A program made the translations under genes and the position numbers. Shown in pieces: positions 13,778 through 25,200 of a stretch of 64,000 bases of DNA (its first letter is position 1; each line of letters begins with the position of its first letter). A model generated the notes under the pieces. The model was given only the letters and a program-made list of their open reading frames with translations. It did no database searches and was not told where the DNA came from. The stretch is from Microvelia longipes. Taxonomy: Eukaryota > Arthropoda > Insecta > Hemiptera > Veliidae. The DNA lies in assembly GCA_018340805.1 (NCBI GenBank), contig JACMZG010001914.1, positions 30,776,899 through 30,840,898 of the forward strand, written 5' to 3'.

Positions 13778-14905
13778 CCATTGGCGTTAAAATATTTTTA
13801 TAAACAGCTGGACCAGCGGGATCTATCCCCCCACTCCCTTTCTGGCCCTGCTTTTAAATGCACGATTCTCATTAGCGTATTTTGTTTTTAAAAATTCACT
13901 AAATATGTATTTTAATATAAAGTTTAGATGTTATTTTCGATGTCATTGATGGAAATCTATGGGTAATAAGTGTTGGTAAATCAATTGAATCTACTTAGAT
14001 AAGCTTAACAAATAAAATTAATTTAATATGGTACTACAGCATTCTTGTATATATTGGAGTAATCGAAAAATAAATTAATAAGAAAAAAGACAATAATACT
14101 CTACAATGATTGGTCGAATAAAGATGAGCAATCAATTGAATCACAGTCTCAAATAAACCACACTAGCTTTAATTTAAAATTATAATCTAAAACGACAATA
14201 TGTTCTGAATTATTTTAAGTGGTGTTAAAGATATGATGGATATAAGAACCCAATATTCTAACATAACATTCCATATTAATGCATGTTATATATACATATA
14301 TGTATATAAGCGATTATAGCGGTTGACATTAGTTAACCCCGTAAGAGATAGAAACCCGCAGGATAGCCACACAAACGACACTTGACGACAATTTTTCTAA
14401 CAAGCAAAACTAATAACAAAGAAACGATTTAGTGTTTTTAATTCATGATAGATGGCAGCAGTGGGAAGGGGTTGTATTTCAATCGCGGCACGTGGTATCT
14501 TTTATACGTATTCAACTACCAGCATATACTTTTAGAATCGTCTTTATAAAAAATAAGAAAGGGTTGCGATAGATTAATGCGGTTTTAAAGTGTTTTATCA
14601 CCCTGTACGAAACCTAACAATTATTTATAACCTTCTCGATTAAAACCTTTCATTAATGGTTTATAAAGTATAAAACCAACTTATTCCAGTTTTTAATTGT
14701 TTAAAACTATGAATTACCAGCTATGACTTTTTACTTCTTGAAAGGCGTTAACTGAGAACTAGACAACTCGTAATTAAGAGATAACACATGGTCTTAACAG
14801 TTTTTTAGAATGAAAATTAACATTTTAATCGTCTTTGAGTCATTATACTGATTAATTGTCCTAAAATGAAGTAATACTTCTGTTGGATTTTATACTTTCT
14901 ATATT
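13778..14905. other. gene-free stretch
   Basis: AT-rich sequence with no supported feature. Confidence 0.4.
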
Positions 14906-14909
14906 TTTT

Positions 14910-15200
14910 ACGATTAAAGCTTTATTGGTACAAATAAATTGGTTAAGCTTGGCTAGTAGAAATAATTTGTCAAAGCTTAAATGGTAAAGAAAAAAAGCAA
15001 ATCTTTATTGGTAAAATAATTTATTGTAGCGTCTATATTGAAATGATTTTGTAAAATTTATTTATTGTTTAAATGAATGAACAAAAAATGGAAAAGCTTA
15101 ATTGGAGAAATAAATAAACTTGATTAGATATATCAGTTAGTTAAGCTTAATTGGTATTTAAAATGCATTTAAATATGCTAAACAAAAATGGAAATCTATG
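14910..15200. repeat. decayed AAGCTTAATTGGTAAA array, left part
   Basis: Irregular copies of (T)AAGCTT(A)ATTGGTA with AATAAATT-type spacers recur every ~25-35 bp, for example TTAAGCTTAATTGGTATT at about 15145. The pattern resumes at 15785. Confidence 0.7.
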
Positions 15201-15784
15201 CTTTAATATTGGTTAATGACGTATAGAAGGAAGAATAGGCTTATAGAAGTAAGGTAGATTTTTGTACTTTTATTTTAATACGATATAGCGTTCGAAAGTT
15301 ATCGCGTCCCATAAAAACGTCTAAAAATTAAAAATCTTATATACCCAGTGAGTCTTTTCCTTTTAAAAATCCACCTCCCCTTCTCCATGACCCCACCCTC
15401 AAGAGTTCATTTTCCTTTTGAAAATTTGCTAAAATGAATTGCTTAATTGTTAAAAATAAATTGGTAATTGGTATTGCAGCTGTGATTATGTTGGTAATTG
15501 GTATTGTATGGAAGTGATAATGTTAATCAGGTTTATTAATCTAATGAGAATTTGTTTCTATTTTTTTGTTATTTGTGTCTTATTTCAAATTTTTATCTGT
15601 CTTCCATTTTCATCTTTTGCCTAACAATCTTTTGATATTCCTTTTTAAAATTATAGTTCTTCACGAATTTGAATACCTATTCAATTCCATTTTTATTAAA
15701 TTTTTAGCTTCATAATTTACAATATACATTTTTTACTCCTCCTTGGTGTTATCAATTTTGCTTTATTAATTTTACAAGTTGCGT
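15201..15784. other. non-repeat insertion between two halves of an array
   Basis: This segment lacks the AAGCTTAATTGG motif. It contains copy C (15288-15431) and a T-rich stretch. A duplicated TTGGTAATTGGTATTG lies at about 15460-15510. Confidence 0.5.
15288..15431 (-). repeat. dispersed element copy C, without TA expansion
   Basis: Read on the - strand it starts AGCAAATTTTCAAAAGGAAA, contains GGTCATGGAGAAGGGGAGG, then GGGTATATAAG where copies A and B have (TA)n, and ends with AGACGTTTTTATGGG and GCGATAACTTTCGAACGC. Confidence 0.75.
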
Positions 15785-16215
15785 GAAGCTTATAATGTTA
15801 ATTAAACTCTGCAGTAAGTAGAGTTAATAATATAATAAATTAGTAAAGCTTAATACAATTTAATAAAACTTATTGGAGGAATCAATTGGTTAAAAGGAAT
15901 CAATGAAGCTTAAATAGTGCATTGAATTGGTAAAGCTTGTTTTTAAAAAAAAATAATTTGATATAATCTTTATTATATTGATTTTGTCAAAAACCTTTAT
16001 GAGTAAAATGAATTTGTTGAGCTTAATTGGAGAAAACAATTGGTAAGGTTTAATTGGTAAAAATGAATTAGTAAAGCTTAAATAATAATATGAATTGGTA
16101 ATGATTTATTTTTATATAATAATTTGATATTGAATGATAATTGAAATTATGTTGCTAAACACGTTATTGGTAAAATGAATTATTCAATCTTATTTGTTAA
16201 AATGGATAAATAATG
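15785..16215. repeat. decayed AAGCTTAATTGGTAAA array, right part
   Basis: Motifs such as GAGCTTAATTGGAGAAA, AATTGGTAAGG, TTAATTGGTAAAAATGAATT and GTAAAGCTTAAATA recur irregularly, matching the left part. Confidence 0.7.
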
Positions 16216-18945
16216 CTCTATTATTGACATGAATTTTATAGTTAAATTATTACAAATTATAATGATGGTAAGCATTTAGCATAGTCAATTATTTAGTTTA
16301 TACAACCGCAGTACCTTTTGTTACAAATCAGTTCCATCTAGTTAATGGGAAAAGACCAAGCGATATAGAGAGTTATTTTATCTATGTCGGGAGTGTTGGA
16401 GTAGACGCATAATAGATTTACTAAATAAAAATCCATAAATGGTAAAATAATGCAAATTCGGGTTTTTTTTTCAACAAGGGCTTTTTTTATTAGAAGGGAC
16501 CTCATAATTTCGTATGGCTATAACATATTCATGATCCATAGTATTTCGAACATAAAACTTAATGGTTAAAATAAAAAGCGTAGTTAAAAATGGATATAAG
16601 CTTAAAGATATACGATAAGAAAATAAATTTAAAAAGATTAATGAAGTAAACAGAATTAAGGGTACAAATTAAAATATGGTAGAATTATAGCCATGTCTTC
16701 AATAGTAAAATTTGTTAAAAATTAAGTTTGACTTTTTGAAGTTCACATGAAGATTTTCAAGTGACAGGTTTTTGTTAGGTTGTCATACCTGACGTTCCCG
16801 AATGCCACCTATTTATAAAATCGGCTTAAGGATCTTCGTCAGGTCCTTATTGACAAGAAGGTGACAGTAAAAGATCTTTAACCATTGAAAGGATCAGAAA
16901 AAGGGATAGAAATTTAAAGGAAAACTTTTATTTATTAAACAGGATGATTCTTTTCTTTTTTAAGCAATTCGATACAGTCATGTAGCCCTATTGTTTCCTA
17001 AATAAGCAACATTTAACAAATTTTATAAACTTATTGTCTTTAGAGGTTAGCTTATATGGGTAATGGACTGTTGACCTAAATAAATTTTGAAAAACGTCAC
17101 ATAAAACTAGTCCCTCCCTGAACTCTAATGTAGAGGTAAATATCTCAGTCCTGTCAGTACAGGTTATATGTATAGTCTGTATGATACAATACGTGTTGAG
17201 ACCAATTCTTAATCTATAATCATAAAAGGGAGACTGCATCTTGAATTATGGTCTAATTAATTAAAGTTACAATTTTTTTCAATCACCGGATTATGTAAAA
17301 AGTTTGGAATCGAAATCTTTTTAAAGCAAGATTTTTTAAATGTGTTCGGTTTCTGTCTGCCTTCCGTGGTCGAGGTCGATAAAGCATTAGTATTTTTGGA
17401 CTGATCATTATTATCAGTTATCATCATATCCCCCCATCATAGTTATCATCAGTTATCATCATAGTTATCCCTTTAGTTATTGAAGACTGTTGTTTTAAAA
17501 CTTAACAGTTGCCAGTTAAGAGTAGTGCTCCTGCCTGGGATACTGGCTATAATATTTTTACTATTTCTGTAACTCGTTTTAAGCATAAATATTTTCTTTT
17601 TGCAAACATATTTTCGCAAAAACCTATCCACAAGCCATTTGATATTATAAAACTAAAATTTATTTAAATGTTACAAAAATTGGTTCTATATATACCTCCT
17701 TAGAGGCATAACTTTAATGGCTCAAGGTTTTGATAAAATAGACTCCTAAGTAGAATTTTAACAAAAGTTATTTCCTAGTTTGTATGCGAACCATCAGAAG
17801 AATATAAATTCACACGAATAATGTTGGAAAAAAGGACATCTTCATAATTCAGGCATCTTCTAACAACAGATTCCAATTCCTCAATATAACAATTCCATAC
17901 TTCATAGGTGAACATATTTGTTTTGGCCATTTTTACTCGACATTGGGATAGTTAATAATTTTACTCCTATACAATAGTTGTTACTCAGACTAATATGGAG
18001 TAGCATAACTATATCTGCATCCCTCCTCTATTTTCTTGGTTAACGCTTTTCTTTAGATTATCCCCCCCTTCTTTTAACGGTGGTCCAAACAGCGCCGATA
18101 GCACGAGAACTCATTTATTGGTAGAGAATGATAGATCATTGCTTAAGGTTCTATACAAAAAATTAATAAACCCAGAAGAAAAATACTGATAAAATCAAAA
18201 TCAATATAAAATTTTAATTTAAGGCCTAATATCAATTCATCATAGTTGATCTATCATTTAACTATTATAACAGAAGCTACGGTTGTATAGTTGGTGTATG
18301 GGACAAGACAAGATGACAATTGTCTTCACTTGTCTTATTGACCTCTTAAAGGTTATTTTATGACGTAACGAGATGGATTGTCAGAAACCACTTTACGTTG
18401 GAGAGGTGTGTTTTAAATAGGCAGCCAGATTCTCGACAATTATATAGACTGTGTTAAGATTTTTTAACAGTTTATGAATGAGTGTAAATTAAGGAAGTGT
18501 AAGGAAAAATAGTGAATGAGAGTGTTTTATAAGTGCTATTAGGCAGATGCTGCCTGTATGGCGTCACTTACGACCTTAAACACTGTAAAGATCCAAGATT
18601 CGCACCCTGAGTTGTGCGCTCAATTTATGTCATAACCTATGTTCTATTAAAACATTTTAATAAATAAAAATGATAGAAAGTTTTATATTATATAATATAT
18701 TATTTATTAATAATATATAAACCTTTTGGATATACATGTGTGCTAAATTTTAACTTATTCAAAACATTAACTTAACTTAACGCAACGCCGATGCGGGGGC
18801 TGCTTTGCGGCTCCCGGGCCTCCATGTGACCGTTTTGTGGCCACATGGCTTTTGTCTTATATGAGTTTGTCATATTACTAGTTTATGTAAGGTGCATACT
18901 CCCTCGATATAGCGAATTTCCAAATGTATTAGTAAAAAATCGTGA
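16216..18945. other. gene-free stretch
   Basis: No supported gene. It holds TTATCATCATAG-type short repeats (17410-17470) and two adjacent GC-rich stem-loops at 18794-18848: GGGGGC...GCTCCC and CCATGTG...CCACATGG. A short - strand frame at 16988-17239 has no recognisable domain. Confidence 0.4.
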
Positions 18946-18949
18946 TATT

Positions 18950-19138
18950 TTTTCAGTAGGAAAGTAGGATACATCCTACTTATTGATAAACCTCCTACCT
19001 TCCTATTTTTCAGTAGGAAAGTAGGATACATCCTACTTATTGATAAACCTCCTACTTTCCTATTTTTTCAGTAGGAAAGTAGGATACATCCTACTTATTG
19101 ATAAACCTCCTACTTATTGATAAACCTCCTACTTTTTT
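18950..19138. repeat. 57-58 bp tandem array of hairpins
   Basis: CAGTAGGAAAGTAGGATACA starts at 18954, 19011 and 19068, giving 57-bp spacing. Within each unit AAGTAGGA/TCCTACTT form an 8-bp stem around TACA. Across units TCCTACTTTCCTA and TAGGAAAGTAGGA form a perfect 13-bp stem around a 9-nt loop. The array ends with a duplicated TTATTGATAAACCTCCTACT. Confidence 0.93.
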
Positions 19139-19544
19139 TTACTTTTCCAACTTTTTCAATTGCAAGCAATAGCATATTTTATTAATGAGATAAATTTTAA
19201 TTATTCAAAATGACTAGTTTTAAAATCAATTCTTGATTTATCTAAATCTCCTTCCTTTTGAAAGCCTTCCTGAGCAGTCATTTTGTTAATACTAATAAAC
19301 TGACTGTTGAAACTAAATTGTATTTCTATTATTGTTAACGTATAAATAAATAAAAATTTAACCATACCCCATTCAGAGTTTCAGTTGATATGCTATATTT
19401 ATTTTATTGATCTGAGAATAATAATGTAGGTTTTTATCAATGGTTATATATGTCAATGGATACAATTTAAACTAATCCTAACCATGAAATTTAGTTTCGT
19501 GTATGCGTTTACCACACATAATAAAATACGCATATTCATTTTTA

Positions 19545-19765
19545 GCCCTGTCGCGTTCCTTTTTAGAGGGTTTGTGATTTTTTAAAAGTTTTGCTGAGTC
19601 ATTATGTTAGGTTAATGACTTCATTAACGATATACACAATTTATAAAAAATAGGCTTCTGAACATTTTTAAGGTTGATTTGTATACCCAGATTCAATCAA
19701 ATCCAAGAAAGCGTTTTAAATTTATTGTCGTGCCCCATAAAGACGTATAAGAACAATATGTCGTC
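19545..19765 (-). repeat. dispersed element copy D
   Basis: Read on the - strand it includes TACGTCTTTATGGGGCACGA and AAAACGCTTTCTTGG, then TCATTAACCTAACATAATGA and AAAAAATCACAAA, in the same order as copy A's right half. It is more diverged in the AACTTTCGAACGC core. Confidence 0.6.
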
Positions 19766-20645
19766 CTTACACACACATTTTAGGCATCATTATGCCTGAA
19801 CGAATAATGATAGTAAACCCTTGATCTGGGATTTTTAAAACGAACACGATACTTCTCTTAAATACAATCATAGGTGAGGAAAAGTAAAAATGTAAGAAGT
19901 TATAAAATAAAGAATTATTATGTATGGTTTCTTCTTATTCCAACTGTGTCAATATTAGTAATAGGATTGTGCTAATCTTCAACCAAGAAGAAAAGAAGTT
20001 GAAACTCCAATAGTCATAGAGTGACTATGTTATGTTCTCAAGAAGAATTCTTCTTAAGAATGAAAGATCCGTCTTTAGCTTAGTCTTATAGGATAATATG
20101 CAGTTACACATTAACGTTTATTATGTATAAATAATATTTCTCAAGTATTTTCTGAATGGATTATTTTCTTGGAGATATTTATTTTATTTTCTCTATATTT
20201 TTTTATTTATTGTTTAAAAAAATAAAAAGAAATATAATAAGATTTGGATTAAGTTAAGAAGTTAAAGCATGCAAAGTTAAAAGATAAGTTATATAAGATT
20301 TTATTTTGTTATGAATTTCTAAAGGGCAAATGAGCTTTTGAGGGAGAGGTAACACACAAAATATATATTTTCGTAGTTGGGAACCACTGAAACAGATTTT
20401 GCCCATATCTTGAAGACTTCTGCCATGCTGTTTAATTCATTAGCAAATTTTTTTGTATAGGAATTTTGCTCAAATTAATATAACCCTGGTTACACTGATA
20501 CTTGTTTTAACTGACTATTATCTGCGGAGTAGATTTTTGCGGATTTTTTTTACTTTTTATTTAGTAGATAGTCTTTAAATATAGCTTATGAAGTTAGTTA
20601 CATAGCAGGAGTAGGGAGTCGTCTTCGCTTGAAATTACGGTTCCA
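19766..20645. other. gene-free stretch
   Basis: AT-rich sequence with no supported feature. Confidence 0.4.
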
Positions 20646-20649
20646 CAAA

Positions 20650-20708
<59 letters not shown>

Positions 20709-20725
20709 TAATATATATATATATA
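20650..20725. repeat. compound (AC)n(AT)n microsatellite
   Basis: About 20 AC units run directly into AT repeats. Confidence 0.97.
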
Positions 20726-22122
20726 AATGTGTACATTTATATTTTTCTAATAGTAAGGTGGATTAAAATGCATGTACTACCCTTAGTTAGTTTGCGTGCT
20801 TCATTTGCTATCATTCTTATTAATTGAAAAAAAAAAACTTTTTAAATATTTAGTCCTTCAAATCTTTTGGGATTCTTTATATCTTTCAGGTAGTGCTAAG
20901 GTAGACTACCTGACACTTTAAATATTATGGTAATACATGAAAAAGGGAAAAATACCCCTTATTGTATCTAAAAAACTTGATCTATCTAAATCCATTTTGA
21001 TCATTTTGGTTTATATGTCAAAAGATAAAAAGCTAGGTATTTACATTTAAACTATTATCTATAGTTATACAAATAGATTACTAAAATGTGCTTTTTCATA
21101 ATATGTTATGATGTTAGACAAAAACATCACTTGACAAATAACTTTTTTGACGTTAGCGACCATAGAAGTTTAGCACCCCCTTGATCCGATAACGGTGTCT
21201 ACGGCTGTAATCACGTGATGTATTTTAGATGCTATTTAACCTACATTATTTTACCCTTTATGCTAAGTATAATGCTACTTAGCTATAAATATATGCATTA
21301 GGTGTAATATTTCCAGTAACGAAGTCACGCATCAATTAGATTTGATATGTGAGACACCCTTTGGTGGTTTCTTTGTATATGTATTAAATCTACCTTTAAC
21401 TATTTTGTGAAGAGAAGGAGAAAACTTGCTATTTATTTTGCTCTTATGGTTTATATTGGAAATATATAATATTAAATTTAAATAATTTTAAAAAGATAAA
21501 TTTAATAATTTTAAAATGAATATTAGACATGTTTATTGATATTGCCATAATTAGTTTTTATGTTAATGGACTAACTTTTCTTCCATTCACTAAGTGTCTA
21601 AGCTGAACTCATTTGACATCCCATGGAGTTATTCATGTATTTTAAAAGGCTTTTTGTGATAAAATGCTATATAGTATAGCTTGTTCGCTGGAGCAGCTTT
21701 ATACATAATATGTTTTAACATATTTTATAAATAAGAAATCATCTTTCGTTACACATATTCCTATTAATTTACTATAATAATTTAATTGTTTCTATGTATT
21801 TATACTTTAACACAATTTTAGAAACAACATTTATTACATACCGCTAAGGACCAATCTGTTGAAGCTGTTAATCCGTATACAACAAAAAAAAACATATTAT
21901 ATATAATTAAATGAAATACGCCCCTCACAAAACAATCAAGAAAATCTTGTAGTGGGATTTTTTTTATTTAAAACGTTTTTATGTAAGTCATTTGTAAACT
22001 AAACAATCATAGAAGCTCGCATTCCTGGCAGAGTATTTGTTTTCAATAGTATTATTTATTTTATCCTATTGTCTTCATTAAGTAATTAAAATTCTAATTT
22101 GTTAATTCGCTGTTTGTTGTAG
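20726..22122. other. intron or flank just upstream of the first recognised exon
   Basis: AT-rich sequence with no exon seen. It ends with the acceptor TTTGTTGTAG of the exon at 22123. Confidence 0.45.
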
Positions 22123-22243
22123 AGCGAAGCATTGGCACTGACTACTCGAGACAGAGAAGAAGATGCTGCGAGAAGCCCAACTCCACGTTCACCTACACCA
22201 TTAACTCCTCATCACCAGGAAACTCCTGAGAAAGCAGTTGCTG
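22123..22243 (+). CDS. dve: dve exon upstream of the ULD (Pro/Ser/Thr-rich linker)
   Basis: This 121-nt exon begins in phase 0 and ends in phase 1. It encodes 40 residues plus one base. The peptide starts SEALALTTRDREEDAARS and continues with a repeated SPTPRSPTPLTP motif, then HHQETPEKAVAG. It is preceded by a TTTGTTGTAG acceptor and followed by G|GTAACT. GC content and codon use stand out sharply from the surrounding AT-rich DNA. The hydrophilic Pro/Ser/Thr-rich sequence looks like a disordered linker, and SP/TP pairs could be proline-directed kinase sites (inference). Its last base combines with GA AAA of exon 55656 to give the run AVAGKSLPVHC, directly entering the ULD. This phase fit is the main evidence that it belongs to the same gene despite the 33-kb gap. 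An alternative acceptor two bases downstream would break the frame. The upstream partner exon was not found. Confidence 0.68.
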
Positions 22244-25200
22244 GTAACTACCTTATCAATTTAATACAGTTAAACCATGTGTTCCACTAGTAACTCGTGG
22301 TAATGACGTAACTAAAAAATGTCTGCCGTTTGTAGGGTGCATTATAAATGTGTGCTCCGATAAGGGTTGTAGAGGAGTGAGGAGCCTCTAGTCTCTATGG
22401 GATGTAGTAGAAGTAAGTACCGTTATGGTTCCTTACGGAAACTGTCTCGCTTCCAGATCCCTTACCACTGTTATTCTTCCTAAGACCTCCCTCTAAGTAT
22501 TAGTCTCTTTGATGGTTAACAGCTGTATCTCAACTAGTCTAGATTGATGCAAAAACCACAATTAGAAATCACATATTTATATACTTTTTTAAATTTTTTT
22601 TTAACGTAATGTCTAAATATTTTTTTATCAAACTCATTGTTGACTAAAACATGATAATGAAGTTAAAATTACTCTCTTCCTTTTCTTATACATTCGTCAT
22701 GACTTGACAAAAAGTTGTCCATTAATTTAAAGGAAAACCTTAATAACTTAAATTCTATTGTTTAAGTAGTTCTCAAGGTATAGGTGTTTTCCCGTGATTT
22801 TGTTTTACTTATTTTATATCTTAACTTTGGTTTTATTCGTGCTTACTTGTTTTAACTTGTTTTTTCGTTGAGGGATAAATCAATCATCACGGCAAGTTAA
22901 CCACTTTAATAGCCCTCTATTGTACGCGATAGGATTGTCACACGAAATACAATAAAAACACAGAAGTTCAAGCATTTTAACTCCAATTACCCATCATAAT
23001 TTTTTAAGTTTAACCTTAAACTCCTTTTTTAACTCCTTCTTTTTATTTAACTCCTTTTTTCAATTCTTTTTATTAAAGTGGTTTCCAGTCTTTGAATTCT
23101 CTTTACCAGATTTGTCGATTTTTTCTTTTTTTCCTTCTTAATACTTAATGGTTTGTTTTTGAAGCGTAAAATGTGAATGTCGAGTGATCCTGATAGAAAA
23201 TCTTCTGGTTAAGGAAACGCTTAAACCGTGATTCCACCCTACTTGATGTATTATCCTGTCATTTTCCTTACTGTCTGTCATAGTAATTTGTCTTCTTATA
23301 AAAAGAAAATAATAATAGAAAATATAATACCTTATTATTTCCTTATTATATGTCTTATTAAATTTAATTTGACGAGTAAAAAGTATTACCTACTGTCATT
23401 TAAAAAAATAAAGTATTTTATATTTATTTTTAAATTTACTATTACTTAGTATTGCTAATATTTATATTTTTTGAACATGTATTTTTATTGGCATGCGACA
23501 ACAAAACAAGATTGGTTGCAGCCATATCATTATAGCTTTTAGTTAATTTTTTTCTCTTAAATTTTTTGTTGGGTAAGATATATTTATTTTCGTTAAACGT
23601 TTTTTTGGAGGTCTTTTAAAATTTTGGACATTTCTTTTTGATTAGTTTTTTATTTTTAAGTAAGTTGTTTTTCTTAAAGAAACTTTTTGTTGGGTTTTTA
23701 TGCTAGTTTGATATTGTAGAGAAGTTTGCAGATGTGAAAGTATTTGGATTGACTTAAAATCAACTTGACATTTGTCTGAAAAATTAAGGAAAACCACAGC
23801 AAAAATATCATTTACCTGTTGTAGGTTAATATTTATTTTTAGTAGGTTAATATTTATGTTCTAAGTAAAAAAATCTAATAGAAGTTTTTAATTTTTTTTT
23901 GTGTATAAAAATAATTGAAAAAGAACTAATAACGTTGAAATTATAATAAATCTTTTTTATCAGATTCATTTTAATCCATGAAAAAATACAAAAAAAAAAA
24001 ATATAAAAAATTAATTAAAAGGGCCAAGATTTAATTGTTGCTACAATAGAATAAGGGATGTTTCTTAATACTTGCACTTAAATACGCTTATAACTTACTC
24101 TAAAGATGTTGCGGAAATGGAGAAGACAAAACGGGGGAGTTTAAAGAAATAGATTTCAACAAAGAAGGTAGAGAAAAAAAGTATGAGAATAAATTATTAA
24201 AAGAAAGACGTTGGAAGGTATTCCCCATAGATTTTTTTCTCAGATGCCACCGTCAACAAGATATTTTTAGGGTTTTTTAGGAAGTATAAAAAAAGGTTAG
24301 ATTTTCGTTTTTTATTCTAAAAGCTGGGATTAAAGGGAAAAAGAGAAGGAATTAAAGTGAAGGAAAGGGATTAAAGGACGGTGTAAGACCCAAGGGATAT
24401 TCCACAGACTTAACTCCCGGGTTTTTTCCTAGATAATCCTTACTCCCTAATGAACATAGTCATGACGTAACAAGTAAAACTTTGTTTTAGTATACTTGTA
24501 TTAATGTTTACTTTACTTAGATAAAAATACACGTATAACATGTTGACTTTTTTTAAATTTTTTTAAAAAAATAATAAAATGTTTTAATTAAATAAAACAT
24601 TAGTAATTTAAATGTGTAAAAACGATTAAAATGTTTTTTATTAGATGTTTACCATAGGTGCAAGTAACAAAATTTATATTTTTGCCTTTGCATTAAATAT
24701 AATTTTTTTTAATAATCAAAAATTGGTATAATAAAAAGTTGTTAACCTAAAAATTCTATTGGTAATTTATTGTAAGAAGAAGTAATAATTTTAATTTAGT
24801 TGTAATGAGTCAATGAAACTAGTATGTGTTATAATTAGAATTAGATACTAAATAAAAAAAATTAGAAGTAAAAATCAAGCCTCCTATAATGCCAGACTTG
24901 TCTATATTAAGTACTAAGCCAAGTTCTTCTTCGATAAAAGGGATTCGAGTCTAAGTCTAAAACCCGAGTTCTCACCTTTTATCACTTTTTATCACCCTAT
25001 CTCACTTTGTTCTCACTTATATAGCCTGCACCTTTCTCATGAAATATAATTTTTATATTATTTTATTTTTTAATATTTTTCTTTTTGGCTTGCCGATGTA
25101 GACAACTATTAATAACTACTAATAATTAATTAATTATTATTGTTACATATTTATAGTTGTTTACTGTTTTTTTTTTAGTTTTTACTATTATTGATTAAGA

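Noticed and set aside
16988..17239. 83-codon - strand frame considered as a retrotransposon fragment
   Set aside because: No conserved polymerase or nuclease motif could be identified.
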